Below are positions 8,714 to 16,913 of a stretch of 64,000 bases of DNA, piece by piece. Location of the stretch: the NCBI RefSeq assembly GCF_944324935.1, contig NZ_CALUYG010000005.1, forward strand, positions 1 to 64,000, in the 5' to 3' direction. Each line of letters opens with the position of its first letter. Positions within the stretch are counted from its first letter, which is position 1. The notes beneath the pieces were generated by a model. That model saw only the letters and a program-made list of their open reading frames with translations, had not been told where the DNA came from and made no database searches. This DNA is from an uncultured Desulfovibrio sp. GTDB taxonomy: Bacteria; Desulfobacterota; Desulfovibrionia; Desulfovibrionales; Desulfovibrionaceae. A program made the position numbers and the translations under genes.

Positions 8714-8920
8714 ATGAACAGGAAGTTGATGATCCCCGTACTGATGGCCCTGATCGCAGGCAGCGGCCTTTTCGCCTCCGAAAGCTTTGCCGCCCAGGGG
8801 AGCGCCGATTTCGACAAGGGGACGATCTCCTGTTTCGGCAGCGACGATGCCGCCGGCAATGGACTTGAGACCGGCTGGCGGGGCCACGGCGGCCATCACG
8901 GCGACGGCCACGGCTGCTGA
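8714..8920 (+). CDS. His-rich exported microprotein, truncated ZraP paralogue
   Basis: A 68-residue protein with a good ribosome binding site (AAGGAG, 8-base spacing). Its first 27 residues (signal peptide, MNRKLMIPVLMALIAG start) closely match the signal peptide of the ZraP-like protein at 8968, so the two arose by duplication. The mature part is only about 41 residues and lacks the helical ZraP domain. It ends with a glycine/histidine tail GHGGHHGDGHGC and has a second Cys in ISCFG. A periplasmic metal-buffering role is plausible but unproven. Confidence 0.65.
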   Translation: MNRKLMIPVLMALIAGSGLFASESFAAQGSADFDKGTISCFGSDDAAGNGLETGWRGHGGHHGDGHGC

Positions 8921-8967
8921 CGTGAACGAATATCTCTGCTGACAGATGAATCTCCAAGGAGCAGACA

Positions 8968-9528
8968 ATGAACAAGAAGCTGATGATCCCCGTGTTGATG
9001 GCAGTTCTCGCAGGCGGCAGCCTCGTGGCCACTGAAAGCTTTGCCGGTCCGCATCATGGCGGCCCCCGTCATGGAGACGGCTACGGCTACGGCCCCGGTT
9101 ATGACGGTCGCGGTTACGGCCCCTGCCCCGGCTACGGCCCCGGCTATGACGGCCCTGACTTCCGCGGCGGCTGCCCCGGCATGGGCTGGGGACACGGACG
9201 CCACGGCCACGGCTTCGGCTACCGTGCCATGTCGCCCGAGCAGCGGGCCGCCGTGGACAAGATCGTCAATGAATACAGCCCGCGTCTGGAGCCCCTGCGC
9301 GATCAGATCTTCGTGAAGCGGCAGGAGCTGCGTGCCCTGCGCAACGCCAGCAGCCCCGACGTGAAGCAGGTGCGGCAGACCGCCGAGGAACTGGTCAAGC
9401 TGCACAATCAGATGGCCGATCTGCACGATGAGATGATGGAAAAGATATCCAGGGAAGTGGGCTTCCCTGACGGTCCTGCCGGCCGGCCCGGCAACGGCCC
9501 TGCCGGCGGAGGCCGCAACCAGCAGTAA
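8968..9528 (+). CDS. ZraP-like zinc resistance-associated periplasmic protein
   Basis: A 186-residue protein with signal peptide (MNKKLMIPVLMAVLAGGSLV, cleavage after SFA). A Gly/Tyr/Pro/His-rich low-complexity stretch follows (residues 27-85, repeats of GYGPGYDG type), then the ZraP helical core beginning MSPEQRAAVDKIVNEYSPRL and a Gly/Pro-rich tail. ZraP binds zinc in the periplasm and acts as chaperone and feedback repressor of ZraSR. Ribosome binding site AAGGAG. Probably the third gene of the sigma-54 operon that starts at 8579. Confidence 0.85.
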   Translation: MNKKLMIPVLMAVLAGGSLVATESFAGPHHGGPRHGDGYGYGPGYDGRGYGPCPGYGPGYDGPDFRGGCPGMGWGHGRHGHGFGYRAMSPEQRAAVDKIVNEYSPRLEPLRDQIFVKRQELRALRNASSPDVKQVRQTAEELVKLHNQMADLHDEMMEKISREVGFPDGPAGRPGNGPAGGGRNQQ

Positions 9529-9693
9529 CACGGCCCACGAACGACGCGCAAAGACACGCATCTCGTGAAACTTCCCGCCAAAGGCGGAAAGCATACATCC
9601 TCCTCACAGTCTTTCATCAACCTCTAACCAATGGCAACTCCTCCTCACGTGAACAGTAACCTTTAACCGTTGGAACATCCTCCCTCTCTCGCG

Positions 9694-9719
9694 CAGGCCG
9701 CCGCCCCCCCGGCGGCCTG
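9694..9719 (+). terminator. GC-rich hairpin, possible terminator
   Basis: A 10-bp stem CAGGCCGCCG with a loop of C residues lies 166 bp after the ZraP-like gene. There is no clear run of T after it, so termination is possible but weakly supported. Confidence 0.35.
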
Positions 9720-9761
9720 TTGCGTTGTTGCGGCCGCCGGTCCCGCCAGGCGGGTAAGGCG

Positions 9762-10343
9762 TCAGCGATGCGGCTCTTCCTGCACATCGGCGGCGTCAAG
9801 CAGACGCGGGCCCCGCGCGCCGCCGTCCCCGGCGGCCCCGGCGGGATCTGCGGCGGGGCTCACCGCCGCCCGGGCCTGCTCCCGGACATCCGGGCGGCTG
9901 CGCCACTGGGCGAACTTGATGCGCCAGTCGGAAAAGTCATGCGGCGTGCACTCAAGCATACTTTCCTGTTCCTGCAACCAGTTGTTGAACAATTGCAGGC
10001 GGAACTGGAAATCCGGGCTGTCCAGCACGGATGCGGCCGTTCCCTGGGGAATGCCCCGCCCTTCCAGCTCCTCCAGCACGAAGCGGCAGACGGCCTCGCG
10101 GGAGTTCGCAAAGCTGGCCTCGCGCCCGTCCACCATGAGCGCCAGCGGCAGGAGATGGGCCTCCTCTCCGGCCAGACGCTGGCGGGCGGCCTCGTCAAGG
10201 CGGATGAACAGGCGCGGCTCGTCTTCCGGCCGTTCGCCCGGCACTTCCTCCAGAAAGGTAAAGCGCAGCCAGCTTTCAAACATGACCGCTTCGAGGATGC
10301 GTTCCGCCGCATCCGGGGCGATGGCGTCATTTTCCTGTGTCAT
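9762..10343 (-). CDS. Conserved hypothetical protein, acidic
   Basis: A 193-residue soluble protein starting MTQENDAIAPDAAERILEAV. It has no signal peptide, membrane segment or recognisable motif, and is rich in acidic residues and tryptophan in the middle. The C-terminus (about residues 160-193) is Ala/Gly-rich and probably disordered. GGGAGG precedes the start codon and the codon use is like the neighbours, so it is very probably a real gene. Function unknown. It is divergent from the UvrD-like helicase and the ends leave 160 bp between them. Confidence 0.65.
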   Translation of the reverse strand: MTQENDAIAPDAAERILEAVMFESWLRFTFLEEVPGERPEDEPRLFIRLDEAARQRLAGEEAHLLPLALMVDGREASFANSREAVCRFVLEELEGRGIPQGTAASVLDSPDFQFRLQLFNNWLQEQESMLECTPHDFSDWRIKFAQWRSRPDVREQARAAVSPAADPAGAAGDGGARGPRLLDAADVQEEPHR

Positions 10344-10503
10344 ACCGTCCTCCCGTAGATGATGTGCCGGCAGTGTAGGAAGGGGGCTCCGCCGCCGTCA
10401 AGCGCGCAGACGGGCCCGGCCGCCGCATGCTGCGGGAAAGGCCGCCGGGAGGAGCGGCGCGCCGCCTCTGGCGGGGCAGCCGTCTTTATGCTAACCTGAC
10501 AGG

Positions 10504-12807
10504 ATGATCGATTACGCCAAAGCGCTCAACGAGGCGCAGTACGCGGCCGCCACCTGCGGCGACGGCCCGGTGCTGGTGGTGGCCGGCGCGGGCAGCGGCA
10601 AGACGCGCACCATCACCTACCGGCTGGCCTGGCTGGCCGAACAGGGGGTGTCCCCGGAATCCATGCTCCTGCTGACCTTCACCCGCAAGGCCGCACAGGA
10701 GATGCTGCACCGGGCGGGCCTGCTCTGCGATCACGCGCTGGCCGGGGTGCAGGGGGGGACCTTCCATGCCTTCGCCTACGGCATCCTGCGGCGTTTCCGG
10801 CCGGAATGGCTCGCTGACAGGCCCTTTACCGTCATGGACAGCGCGGACATCACGGCCGCCGTCAAGCATTGCAAGGAAGCGCTGGGCCTGGGCAAGGGGG
10901 ACAGGGCCTTCCCCAAGACGCAGGCCATCGTGGGCCTGCTGAGCAAGGCCCGCAACAAGGAGCTGCCCCTTGCCGAGATCCTTCAGCGCGAGGCCTTCCA
11001 CCTCCTGCCCTATGCCGACGGCCTGACGGAGCTGGGCCGCCGGTACGACGCTTTCCGGCGGGAGACCGGCGTCATGGATTACGACGATCTGCTGTTCGAG
11101 CTGGAAGCGCTCCTGCGGCACGATGCACGGGCCGCCGAGCTTTTGCGCGCGCGGTACCGCCATATCCTCGTGGACGAATATCAGGACACCAACCTCGTGC
11201 AGGCCCGCATAGTCCGTCTGCTGGCCGGACCGGAGGGGGAAGCGCCGGGCAACGTCATGGCCGTAGGCGACGAGGCCCAGTCCATCTACGCCTTTCGCGG
11301 GGCCAATGTCCGTAATATCCTGGATTTCCCCAGGCTCTTCCCCGGGGCCCGCATCATCCGGCTGGAGGAGAACTACCGCTCCACCCGGCCCATTCTGGCG
11401 GTGGCCAACAATTTGCTGGAACATGCGGCCGAGTCCTTCCGCAAGACGCTCTTCACCCGGCGCGAGGGCGGCAGCCCCGTACGGCTGGTGACGCCCCTGA
11501 GCGACAAGTCCCAGGCCCGTCTGGTGGTGGAGCGCATCCGCGAGCTTTTGCGGACGCATCTGCCGCACGAGATCGCCGTGCTGTTCCGGGCGGGGTTCCA
11601 TTCCTTCGCGCTGGAGATGGCGCTCAACCAGGCGGGCATCGCCTTCCGCAAGTACGGCGGCCTGCGCTATGCCGAGGCCGCCCACGTCAAGGACGTCGTT
11701 GCCTTTGCGCGCCTGCTGCTCAATCCGCTGGATATGTCCGCCTTTGAACGGCTGGCGGCCCTGCACGAGGGCATCGGGCCCAAAACGGCGCAAAAGCTCT
11801 ATGAGGCCGCGGCTTCCGGCGATACCGCCCGCATGGGCAAGGCCTTTGCCCGGCACGCCGCGTTTCGGGCGGACATGGAGTTCATCGAGAGCCTGCGGGC
11901 GCGCCCGCAGGCCCCGGCTCTGACGCTTGCCGCCATCCTGGAGCAGTACCGGCCCCTGCTGGAGCTGCACTACCCCGAGGACTGGCCCCGGCGGCAACAG
12001 GCGCTGGAAGAACTGCTGCAAATGGCGGCCGGGTATACGGAGCTGGACCTCTTCCTGGCCGATCTGGCGCTGGAATCCCCGGAAGAGGAGGAAGGCGGCG
12101 AGGACCGCATCACCCTTTCCACCATCCATTCGGCCAAGGGGCTGGAGTGGAACGCCGTGCTTATCATCGACCTCGTGGAGGACCGCTTCCCTTCGCGGCA
12201 TGCCCTGGCGCGGCCGGAAGATTTCGAGGAAGAGCGGCGGCTCATGTATGTGGCCTGCACGCGCGCCCGGCAGCAGCTCGATCTTTACGCGCCGGCCACA
12301 TTGTACAGTCGCGCCGAGCAGGGCATGACCCATGTGAACCAGAGTCCCTTCGTACGGGAAATGGGGCCGCAGCTTGCCGAGCAGTGGCTGGAGGGCTTCG
12401 GCGGCGGCCTGCGCCGCCGGGAAAGCGGCTTCGGCACGCCGGCGGCCACGGGCGGGCATGACCTGCCCGGCGGGCCGGCCACCTCGCCGCGGGCGGCCGC
12501 CGGCTCGTTCCGGGGGAAGGAGCGCGGCGCCACCCCTGCTCTCTCCGACGCGGAGGACTGCCAGCTGCCGCCGGAAGAGCGCCTTTCCCCCGCGCCTGCG
12601 GCCTCCCCCGCCGCTCCTTCTGCCACGCGGGACGTCGCGGCGGCTCCCGCCGGCGGCCCCCGTCTGCCGCAGGGCTACTGCCGCCACCGTATCTTCGGGC
12701 GCGGCAAGGTGGTCCGCCAGTTGCCGCCGGACAAGGTGCAGGTCAATTTCCCCGGCTTCGGCCTCAAGGTCATTCTTGCGGAATATCTGCTCATGGAGGA
12801 CGCCTAG
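10504..12807 (+). CDS. uvrD: UvrD/PcrA-family ATP-dependent DNA helicase
   Basis: A 767-residue superfamily 1A helicase. Motif I is GAGSGKTRTITYRLAWL (about residue 26), motif II is VDEYQDTN (about residue 221), motif III includes GDEAQSIYAFRGA, and motif VI is VACTRARQQLDLY (about residue 583). The C-terminus (about residues 725-767) resembles the Tudor-like end of UvrD and PcrA (YCRHRIFGRGKVV). It would unwind DNA 3' to 5' in repair or in removing RecA. A Pro/Ala-rich linker (residues 640-720) precedes the tail. The stop codon abuts the thiL start. UvrD versus PcrA naming cannot be settled here. Confidence 0.85.
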   Translation: MIDYAKALNEAQYAAATCGDGPVLVVAGAGSGKTRTITYRLAWLAEQGVSPESMLLLTFTRKAAQEMLHRAGLLCDHALAGVQGGTFHAFAYGILRRFRPEWLADRPFTVMDSADITAAVKHCKEALGLGKGDRAFPKTQAIVGLLSKARNKELPLAEILQREAFHLLPYADGLTELGRRYDAFRRETGVMDYDDLLFELEALLRHDARAAELLRARYRHILVDEYQDTNLVQARIVRLLAGPEGEAPGNVMAVGDEAQSIYAFRGANVRNILDFPRLFPGARIIRLEENYRSTRPILAVANNLLEHAAESFRKTLFTRREGGSPVRLVTPLSDKSQARLVVERIRELLRTHLPHEIAVLFRAGFHSFALEMALNQAGIAFRKYGGLRYAEAAHVKDVVAFARLLLNPLDMSAFERLAALHEGIGPKTAQKLYEAAASGDTARMGKAFARHAAFRADMEFIESLRARPQAPALTLAAILEQYRPLLELHYPEDWPRRQQALEELLQMAAGYTELDLFLADLALESPEEEEGGEDRITLSTIHSAKGLEWNAVLIIDLVEDRFPSRHALARPEDFEEERRLMYVACTRARQQLDLYAPATLYSRAEQGMTHVNQSPFVREMGPQLAEQWLEGFGGGLRRRESGFGTPAATGGHDLPGGPATSPRAAAGSFRGKERGATPALSDAEDCQLPPEERLSPAPAASPAAPSATRDVAAAPAGGPRLPQGYCRHRIFGRGKVVRQLPPDKVQVNFPGFGLKVILAEYLLMEDA

Positions 12808-13845
12808 ATGCCCAAACCCGCTTCGTCCGCATTATCCGAGGACGCCATCCTGCAATTGCTGGGCCGCCATTTTCCGGCGACCCACCCTTCCCTGCTGCTG
12901 GGCCGTGGCGATGACTGCGCCGTGCTCCGGGGGGGGCAGCCCCTGTGCGTGAGTACGGATCTCTTTCTGGAGGATGTACACTTTCGCCGGGCCTACTTCA
13001 CGCCGGAGGACATGGGCCACAAGGCGCTTGCCGTCAACATCAGCGATGTGGCGGCCTGCGGCGGGCGTCCGCTGGCCTTCACGCTGGGGCTCGGCCTGCC
13101 CGCCTGGGCGGACGCCGACTGGCTGGACCTCTTTTTTCGCGGCATGGCCGCGCTGGCCGGCCGATATCGCATGGCGCTTGCCGGGGGCGATCTTTCCCGC
13201 AGCGACAGGCTGCATATCTGCATCACGGTCTGGGGCGAACCCCTGAGCGACGGCGCGGCCTTTTTGCTGCGCGGCGGCTCCATGCCCGGCGACTGTCTCT
13301 TCCTGGTGGGCCTGCCGGGGCTGGCCCGCGTGGGCCTGCGGGAGCTGGAGGCTCACGGGCGCGCGGCGCTGGAGCGCTGGCCGGCCGCCTGTGCCGCTCA
13401 TTTGCGGCCCGAACCGCAGGTGGACGCCGGACTCATGCTGGCCCGGGCCGGCCTCAATGCCCGACCGCCGGCGCTGATGGACCTTTCCGACGGCATCATG
13501 CGCGACTTGCCGCGCCTGCTGGGCATAAGCGGCGCGGGCGGCGCGGCGCGGGCGGAGGGAGCCGGACTGGGGGCCTCGCTGCTGCTGCCACAGGGGCTGC
13601 TGCATCCCGAGGTGGTGCGCCATGCCCTGCAGGAGGGGAAAAATCCCGTTCATGAGGCCCTTCTCGGCGGCGAGGACTACTGCCTGCTCGGCTCCTGCGC
13701 GCCGGACATGCTGCCGGTGCTGCACACGGCCATCCCCAATTTCCACAGCATCGGCGTGGTGACCGATGCGCCCGGCATCGAGTGCAACAACGAGAACCTG
13801 TCCGGCCTGCACGGCTTTGACCATTTTGCCGCGGAGGCGGAGTGA
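12808..13845 (+). CDS. thiL: Thiamine-monophosphate kinase
   Basis: A 345-residue ThiL protein that phosphorylates thiamine monophosphate to the diphosphate cofactor. The N-terminal half has GRGDDCAVLR (metal and ATP binding) and VSTDLFLEDVHFRR, followed by NISDVAACGGRPLAFTLGLG, all typical of the PurM/ThiL fold. LMDLSDGIMRDLPRLLG occurs in the second half, and LLGGEDYCLL is the family signature near the C-terminus. The ATG follows the helicase stop directly and the stop overlaps the next gene, so helicase, thiL and the aldolase are probably co-transcribed. Confidence 0.92.
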   Translation: MPKPASSALSEDAILQLLGRHFPATHPSLLLGRGDDCAVLRGGQPLCVSTDLFLEDVHFRRAYFTPEDMGHKALAVNISDVAACGGRPLAFTLGLGLPAWADADWLDLFFRGMAALAGRYRMALAGGDLSRSDRLHICITVWGEPLSDGAAFLLRGGSMPGDCLFLVGLPGLARVGLRELEAHGRAALERWPAACAAHLRPEPQVDAGLMLARAGLNARPPALMDLSDGIMRDLPRLLGISGAGGAARAEGAGLGASLLLPQGLLHPEVVRHALQEGKNPVHEALLGGEDYCLLGSCAPDMLPVLHTAIPNFHSIGVVTDAPGIECNNENLSGLHGFDHFAAEAE

Positions 13846-13847
13846 GC

Positions 13848-14453
13848 ATGCCCGACGCCCCTCTTGCGGACATCCCCGCCGCCCTCTGCGAGGCGCTCCT
13901 GTCCTGCTGCCGCGAGGCCTGGCGCACGGGCGGCCTGCTGGGCTTCAACGGCAATGCCAGTCTTCTCTGGGACAGCCCGGACGGCCCGCGCATCCTTATG
14001 ACCCGTTCCGGCGTCTGCAAGGGCCGCATGCGCGCGGCGGACATCTGCCTGCTGCACCCGGACGGTCGTCTGCTGGCCGGCGGCCCGGCCTCGTCGGAAG
14101 GGGCCATGCATCTGGCGGTCTATGCGGTCCGGCCGTCCTGCCGGGCCATCCTGCACACCCATCCGCCGCATCTGCTGGCCCTTGGCATCCGGCTGGCTGA
14201 CCGCATGGAAGCGCTCCTGCGCCTGCCGCTCTACGAGTCGGAGGTCTGGCGGGCGCGGCTCGGCGTGGCCCCTGCCTGCGAGCCCGGCACGGCCGCTCTG
14301 GCGGCGGGCGTGGCCGAAGTGGCGCGGCGCTTTCCCGCCGTCTGGATGAGCGGCCACGGCCTGTGCGCCTGCGGGGAAACGCTCGATGAGGCGCTGGGCC
14401 TCACCGAACAGCTTGAACATCTTGCCCAGATCCAGCTCTTGAGCGGCATCTGA
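13848..14453 (+). CDS. Class II aldolase/adducin-family protein
   Basis: A protein of about 201 residues with the class II aldolase/adducin fold. The phosphate-binding loop reads NGNASLLW, the zinc ligands are in AILHTHPPHLLALG, and a further His is in MSGHGLCACGETLDEALGL. Relatives include fuculose-phosphate aldolases and methylthioribulose-phosphate dehydratase; the substrate here is not clear. A GTG at 13842 overlaps the thiL stop (GTGA); the ATG at 13848 is the alternative start chosen here. Confidence 0.8.
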   Translation: MPDAPLADIPAALCEALLSCCREAWRTGGLLGFNGNASLLWDSPDGPRILMTRSGVCKGRMRAADICLLHPDGRLLAGGPASSEGAMHLAVYAVRPSCRAILHTHPPHLLALGIRLADRMEALLRLPLYESEVWRARLGVAPACEPGTAALAAGVAEVARRFPAVWMSGHGLCACGETLDEALGLTEQLEHLAQIQLLSGI

Positions 14454-14472
14454 CGATGAAAGGAGGGTGGAC

Positions 14473-14865
14473 ATGACGACGACGGCTCCGCGCACCATGC
14501 GGCGCGTGAGGATCACGGTGCTCAAGACGACGCTGGACCATGAACTGGCCGGCCGGTACGGCATCCCCGGGCTCGGCCCCTGCCCGATGCATCAGGCCGG
14601 ACAGACGTTCGTCGCGGACTACGCCAAACCGGACGGTCTGTGCGATGAGGCCTGGAAGGCCATCTATCAGTATGTGTTCGCGCTGGCCCACGGCGCGGAG
14701 AGCGGGCTTTTCTACTACGGCGACTGGATAGACAAACCCGGGGTGGCCATCGTCTGTTGCAATGACGGCCTGCGGCCCGTCATCTTCAAGCTGGAAGCAA
14801 CGGATGCGGTGGCCGTGCCGCCCGCTTCCGAACAGGGAGCGGAAGGAAGGGGCGGATGCCGCTGA
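14473..14865 (+). CDS. TIGR04076 family protein
   Basis: A protein of about 130 residues with the features of the TIGR04076 family: VLKTTLDHELAGRYGIPGLG, CPMHQAGQTF, and FYYGDWIDKPGVAIVCCNDG. The family is found in anaerobes and its function is unknown. The conserved Cys residues may bind a metal. AGGAGG lies just before the ATG at 14473, whereas the GTG at 14467 falls inside that signal, so the ATG is preferred. The stop overlaps the start of the next gene by 10 bp. Confidence 0.8.
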   Translation: MTTTAPRTMRRVRITVLKTTLDHELAGRYGIPGLGPCPMHQAGQTFVADYAKPDGLCDEAWKAIYQYVFALAHGAESGLFYYGDWIDKPGVAIVCCNDGLRPVIFKLEATDAVAVPPASEQGAEGRGGCR

Positions 14866-15362
14866 ACCGGCAGGAGAGCCTGCGTCCGGCTTGCCCCGCC
14901 GACTGGCCGGAGTTGGCGGCCCTCTGGCGGCGCAGCGTGGAGGCCACGCATCACTTTCTCCAGGCCTCTGATCTTGAGGCCATCGATGCCGCCATGCCGC
15001 GCGTCTATCTGCCGGCCATGCGTGGTCTCTGGCTGCTGGAACGGGAAGGCCGTCCGGCCGGGTTCTGGGGAGGCGACGCCCTGCGGGTGGAGATGCTCTT
15101 TGTGGATCCGCCCTTTTTCAGACAGGGCGTCGGCACGGCTCTGCTGCGTCATGCCTGCGCGGGCAAGAGCCGCGTGGAGCTGGACGTCAACGAACAGAAC
15201 GCGGGGGCTCGCGCCTTCTATGCCCGTCATGGTTTTCGGGTCTGCGGACGTTCGCCGGTGGATGATGACGGCAGGCCGTATCCTCTGTTGCATCTGGTGT
15301 GGGAGGACGGCCCCCCGCCCGTCAGATCACGTCCCAGAGCATCTTTGCGCCCACCACGATGA
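14856..15362 (+). CDS. GNAT-family N-acetyltransferase
   Basis: A 168-residue GNAT protein. The central core has MLFVDPPFFRQGVGTALLRH, containing the acetyl-CoA pyrophosphate-binding loop (RQGVGTALL), and the C-terminal part reads NEQNAGARAFYARHGFRVCG, the usual helix-strand of the fold. It resembles putative YjaB-type acetyltransferases that act on small amines or peptides. It overlaps the TIGR04076 gene by 10 bp. Its 3' end overlaps the convergent TauE-like gene by 41 bp. Confidence 0.85.
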   Translation: MPLNRQESLRPACPADWPELAALWRRSVEATHHFLQASDLEAIDAAMPRVYLPAMRGLWLLEREGRPAGFWGGDALRVEMLFVDPPFFRQGVGTALLRHACAGKSRVELDVNEQNAGARAFYARHGFRVCGRSPVDDDGRPYPLLHLVWEDGPPPVRSRPRASLRPPR

Positions 15363-16119
15363 GCAGCACGGCAAAGCAGCGCTTGAGGCGCGGCACGTCC
15401 AGGCTGTGCGAGATGCGTACGCCCAGCGGCGCGGTGAGCATGCTGCACACCACAAGGCTGCCCAGGGCGGGCAGGTAGACATAGCCCAGCGAGCCCGCCG
15501 GCAGGCCGGACGCGTCCCAGCCGGCCACGAGGTATCCCAGGAAGCCCGCCACGGCAATGGGGAAGCCGATGGCCGCCGACGTGCCGATGGCCCGGTGCAT
15601 CTCCACATTATGCCAGATGAGGAAGGGGACGGAAAGCGTGCCCCCGCCGATGCCCACCAGACTGGATATGACGCCGATGATCCCGCCCGCGCAGCTCATG
15701 CCCGCCATGCCCGGCAGTTCGCGGCTGGCCTTGGGCTTCTTGCCCAGCAGCATCTGGCTGACCACATAGGCCAGAAAGCAGACGAAAAAGATCTGCAGCC
15801 CCTTCTTGGGCAGGAGAGCGGCTAGATGCGAGCCGCAGAACGTCCCCAGCATGATGCCCGGCGCGATGCGCGCCACGGCGCGCCAGTCCACCGCCCCCCG
15901 GCGGCTGTGGGAAAGCGCGCTGGAGACCGAGGTGAACATGATGCTGCCCAGGGAGGTCCCCAGGGCCAGCAGCATGATGTACTGTGACGGGAAATCCTGC
16001 CAGCCGAAGGCAAAGACCAGCATGGGCACGATGACGATGCCGCCGCCCACGCCCAGCAATCCGGCAAGGATGCCCGCAAACGCCCCGAGACAACAATACA
16101 TGAAAATGGCGCTCAACAT
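15322..16119 (-). CDS. TauE/SafE-family sulfite exporter-like permease
   Basis: A 265-residue integral membrane protein with about eight hydrophobic segments and the two internal TauE/SafE repeats, each starting with a Gly-rich motif: LLGVGGGIVIVPML near the N-terminus and LVGIGGGTLSVPFL in the middle. The family exports sulfoacetate, sulfite or related organosulfur anions. A start at MLSAIFMYCC (16119) is preferred because AGGAGC lies upstream and the hydrophobic segment begins at once; a longer frame would add a charged leader with no membrane segment. Substrate not determined. Confidence 0.85.
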   Translation of the reverse strand: MLSAIFMYCCLGAFAGILAGLLGVGGGIVIVPMLVFAFGWQDFPSQYIMLLALGTSLGSIMFTSVSSALSHSRRGAVDWRAVARIAPGIMLGTFCGSHLAALLPKKGLQIFFVCFLAYVVSQMLLGKKPKASRELPGMAGMSCAGGIIGVISSLVGIGGGTLSVPFLIWHNVEMHRAIGTSAAIGFPIAVAGFLGYLVAGWDASGLPAGSLGYVYLPALGSLVVCSMLTAPLGVRISHSLDVPRLKRCFAVLLIVVGAKMLWDVI

Positions 16120-16283
16120 GTCCGCTTGCTCCTGTATGCGTCGTTGGTGCGTCACGCGGTCATTCGAGGTCAGACGCTGAGGCGGTCCGGGCCGTGCGGC
16201 GCAACCCTTGATGTGTAACAAATCGTCGCGCCGGTCAACATGGGAGAACCCTCGCTGCGGACACGCGCGAGAGGGGGCCTGAC

Positions 16284-16577
16284 CTATCTGCCCGGCAGAC
16301 GGCGTCGCCGGCAGTCGCCACTGGCAGGGCATTCGATGGAAACGAAGGACACGTCGCCCCCGGATTCCGAACATTCCTCAAATGACGACGTGCTGATCGT
16401 GATGGCGGTAAAGGTCCTGCCGCCGTCCGCTATGGTCACCTTGTGCACCTGCCGGAAGAGCGGGCGGCCGTGCCGCTCCGCGGGAAGCGGCTCGGAAGCC
16501 AGCAACTCGACCTCGACCTTGTCGTAGCCACCGGCTTTTTCGCTGAGTCCCAGCTCCTTCAGCCGTACCCCGGTCAT
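16284..16577 (-). CDS. Hypothetical small protein
   Basis: A frame of about 97 codons, starting MTGVRLKELGLSEKAGGYDK. The product has a regular mix of strands (KVEVELL, VHKVTIADGGRTFTAITI) and ends with a basic tail. No ribosome binding site is obvious before this ATG, and the frame is open further upstream to 16799, so the start is uncertain. It diverges from the mmsA promoter region. No family recognised. Confidence 0.4.
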   Translation of the reverse strand: MTGVRLKELGLSEKAGGYDKVEVELLASEPLPAERHGRPLFRQVHKVTIADGGRTFTAITISTSSFEECSESGGDVSFVSIECPASGDCRRRRLPGR

Positions 16578-16760
16578 GGCGGCCGGCCAGCGGTCATGGC
16601 CCGTGCAATCGGGATGCGGTCGTTCAGCGGAAAAGGCCGCCTGCCTGGCGAGCGTGCCCGATGCGTCTCCGGGCCATTGCCCCGGACTGTCGCGTCCGCG
16701 GCGCATGCAGGCAAGGTTTTTTTTCTCTCTCTTTCCCGAAAGGACTTCAAGAAATTTATC

Positions 16761-16774
16761 TTGCGATGTCGCAA
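16761..16774 (+). promoter_or_regulatory. Palindromic candidate operator upstream of the first mmsA
   Basis: TTGCGATGTCGCAA is a perfect 6-2-6 palindrome 153 bp upstream of the mmsA start, with a second short palindrome ATGCA-ACA-TGCAT directly after it (16775-16787). The surrounding DNA (16578-16926, about 350 bp) has no convincing gene on the plus strand and probably holds the promoter. Confidence 0.4.
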
Positions 16775-16913
16775 ATGCAACATGCATTACGCGCAACATG
16801 AGCTATTCTTCACAAGAATCCGAAAACCAGAACGCGGCCAGGGCAAGCCCGCAGACCGCGGCTTTCGGGCAAAACGTCATGTACGGCCGCCTGTGCGGCA
16901 GCAACCTTATCAA

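Noticed and set aside
9529..9693. Diverged tandem repeat (TAACC..TGG..AAC..TCCTCC) after the ZraP-like gene
   Set aside because: The two units at about 9625 and 9665 share only part of their bases; too short and imperfect to call.
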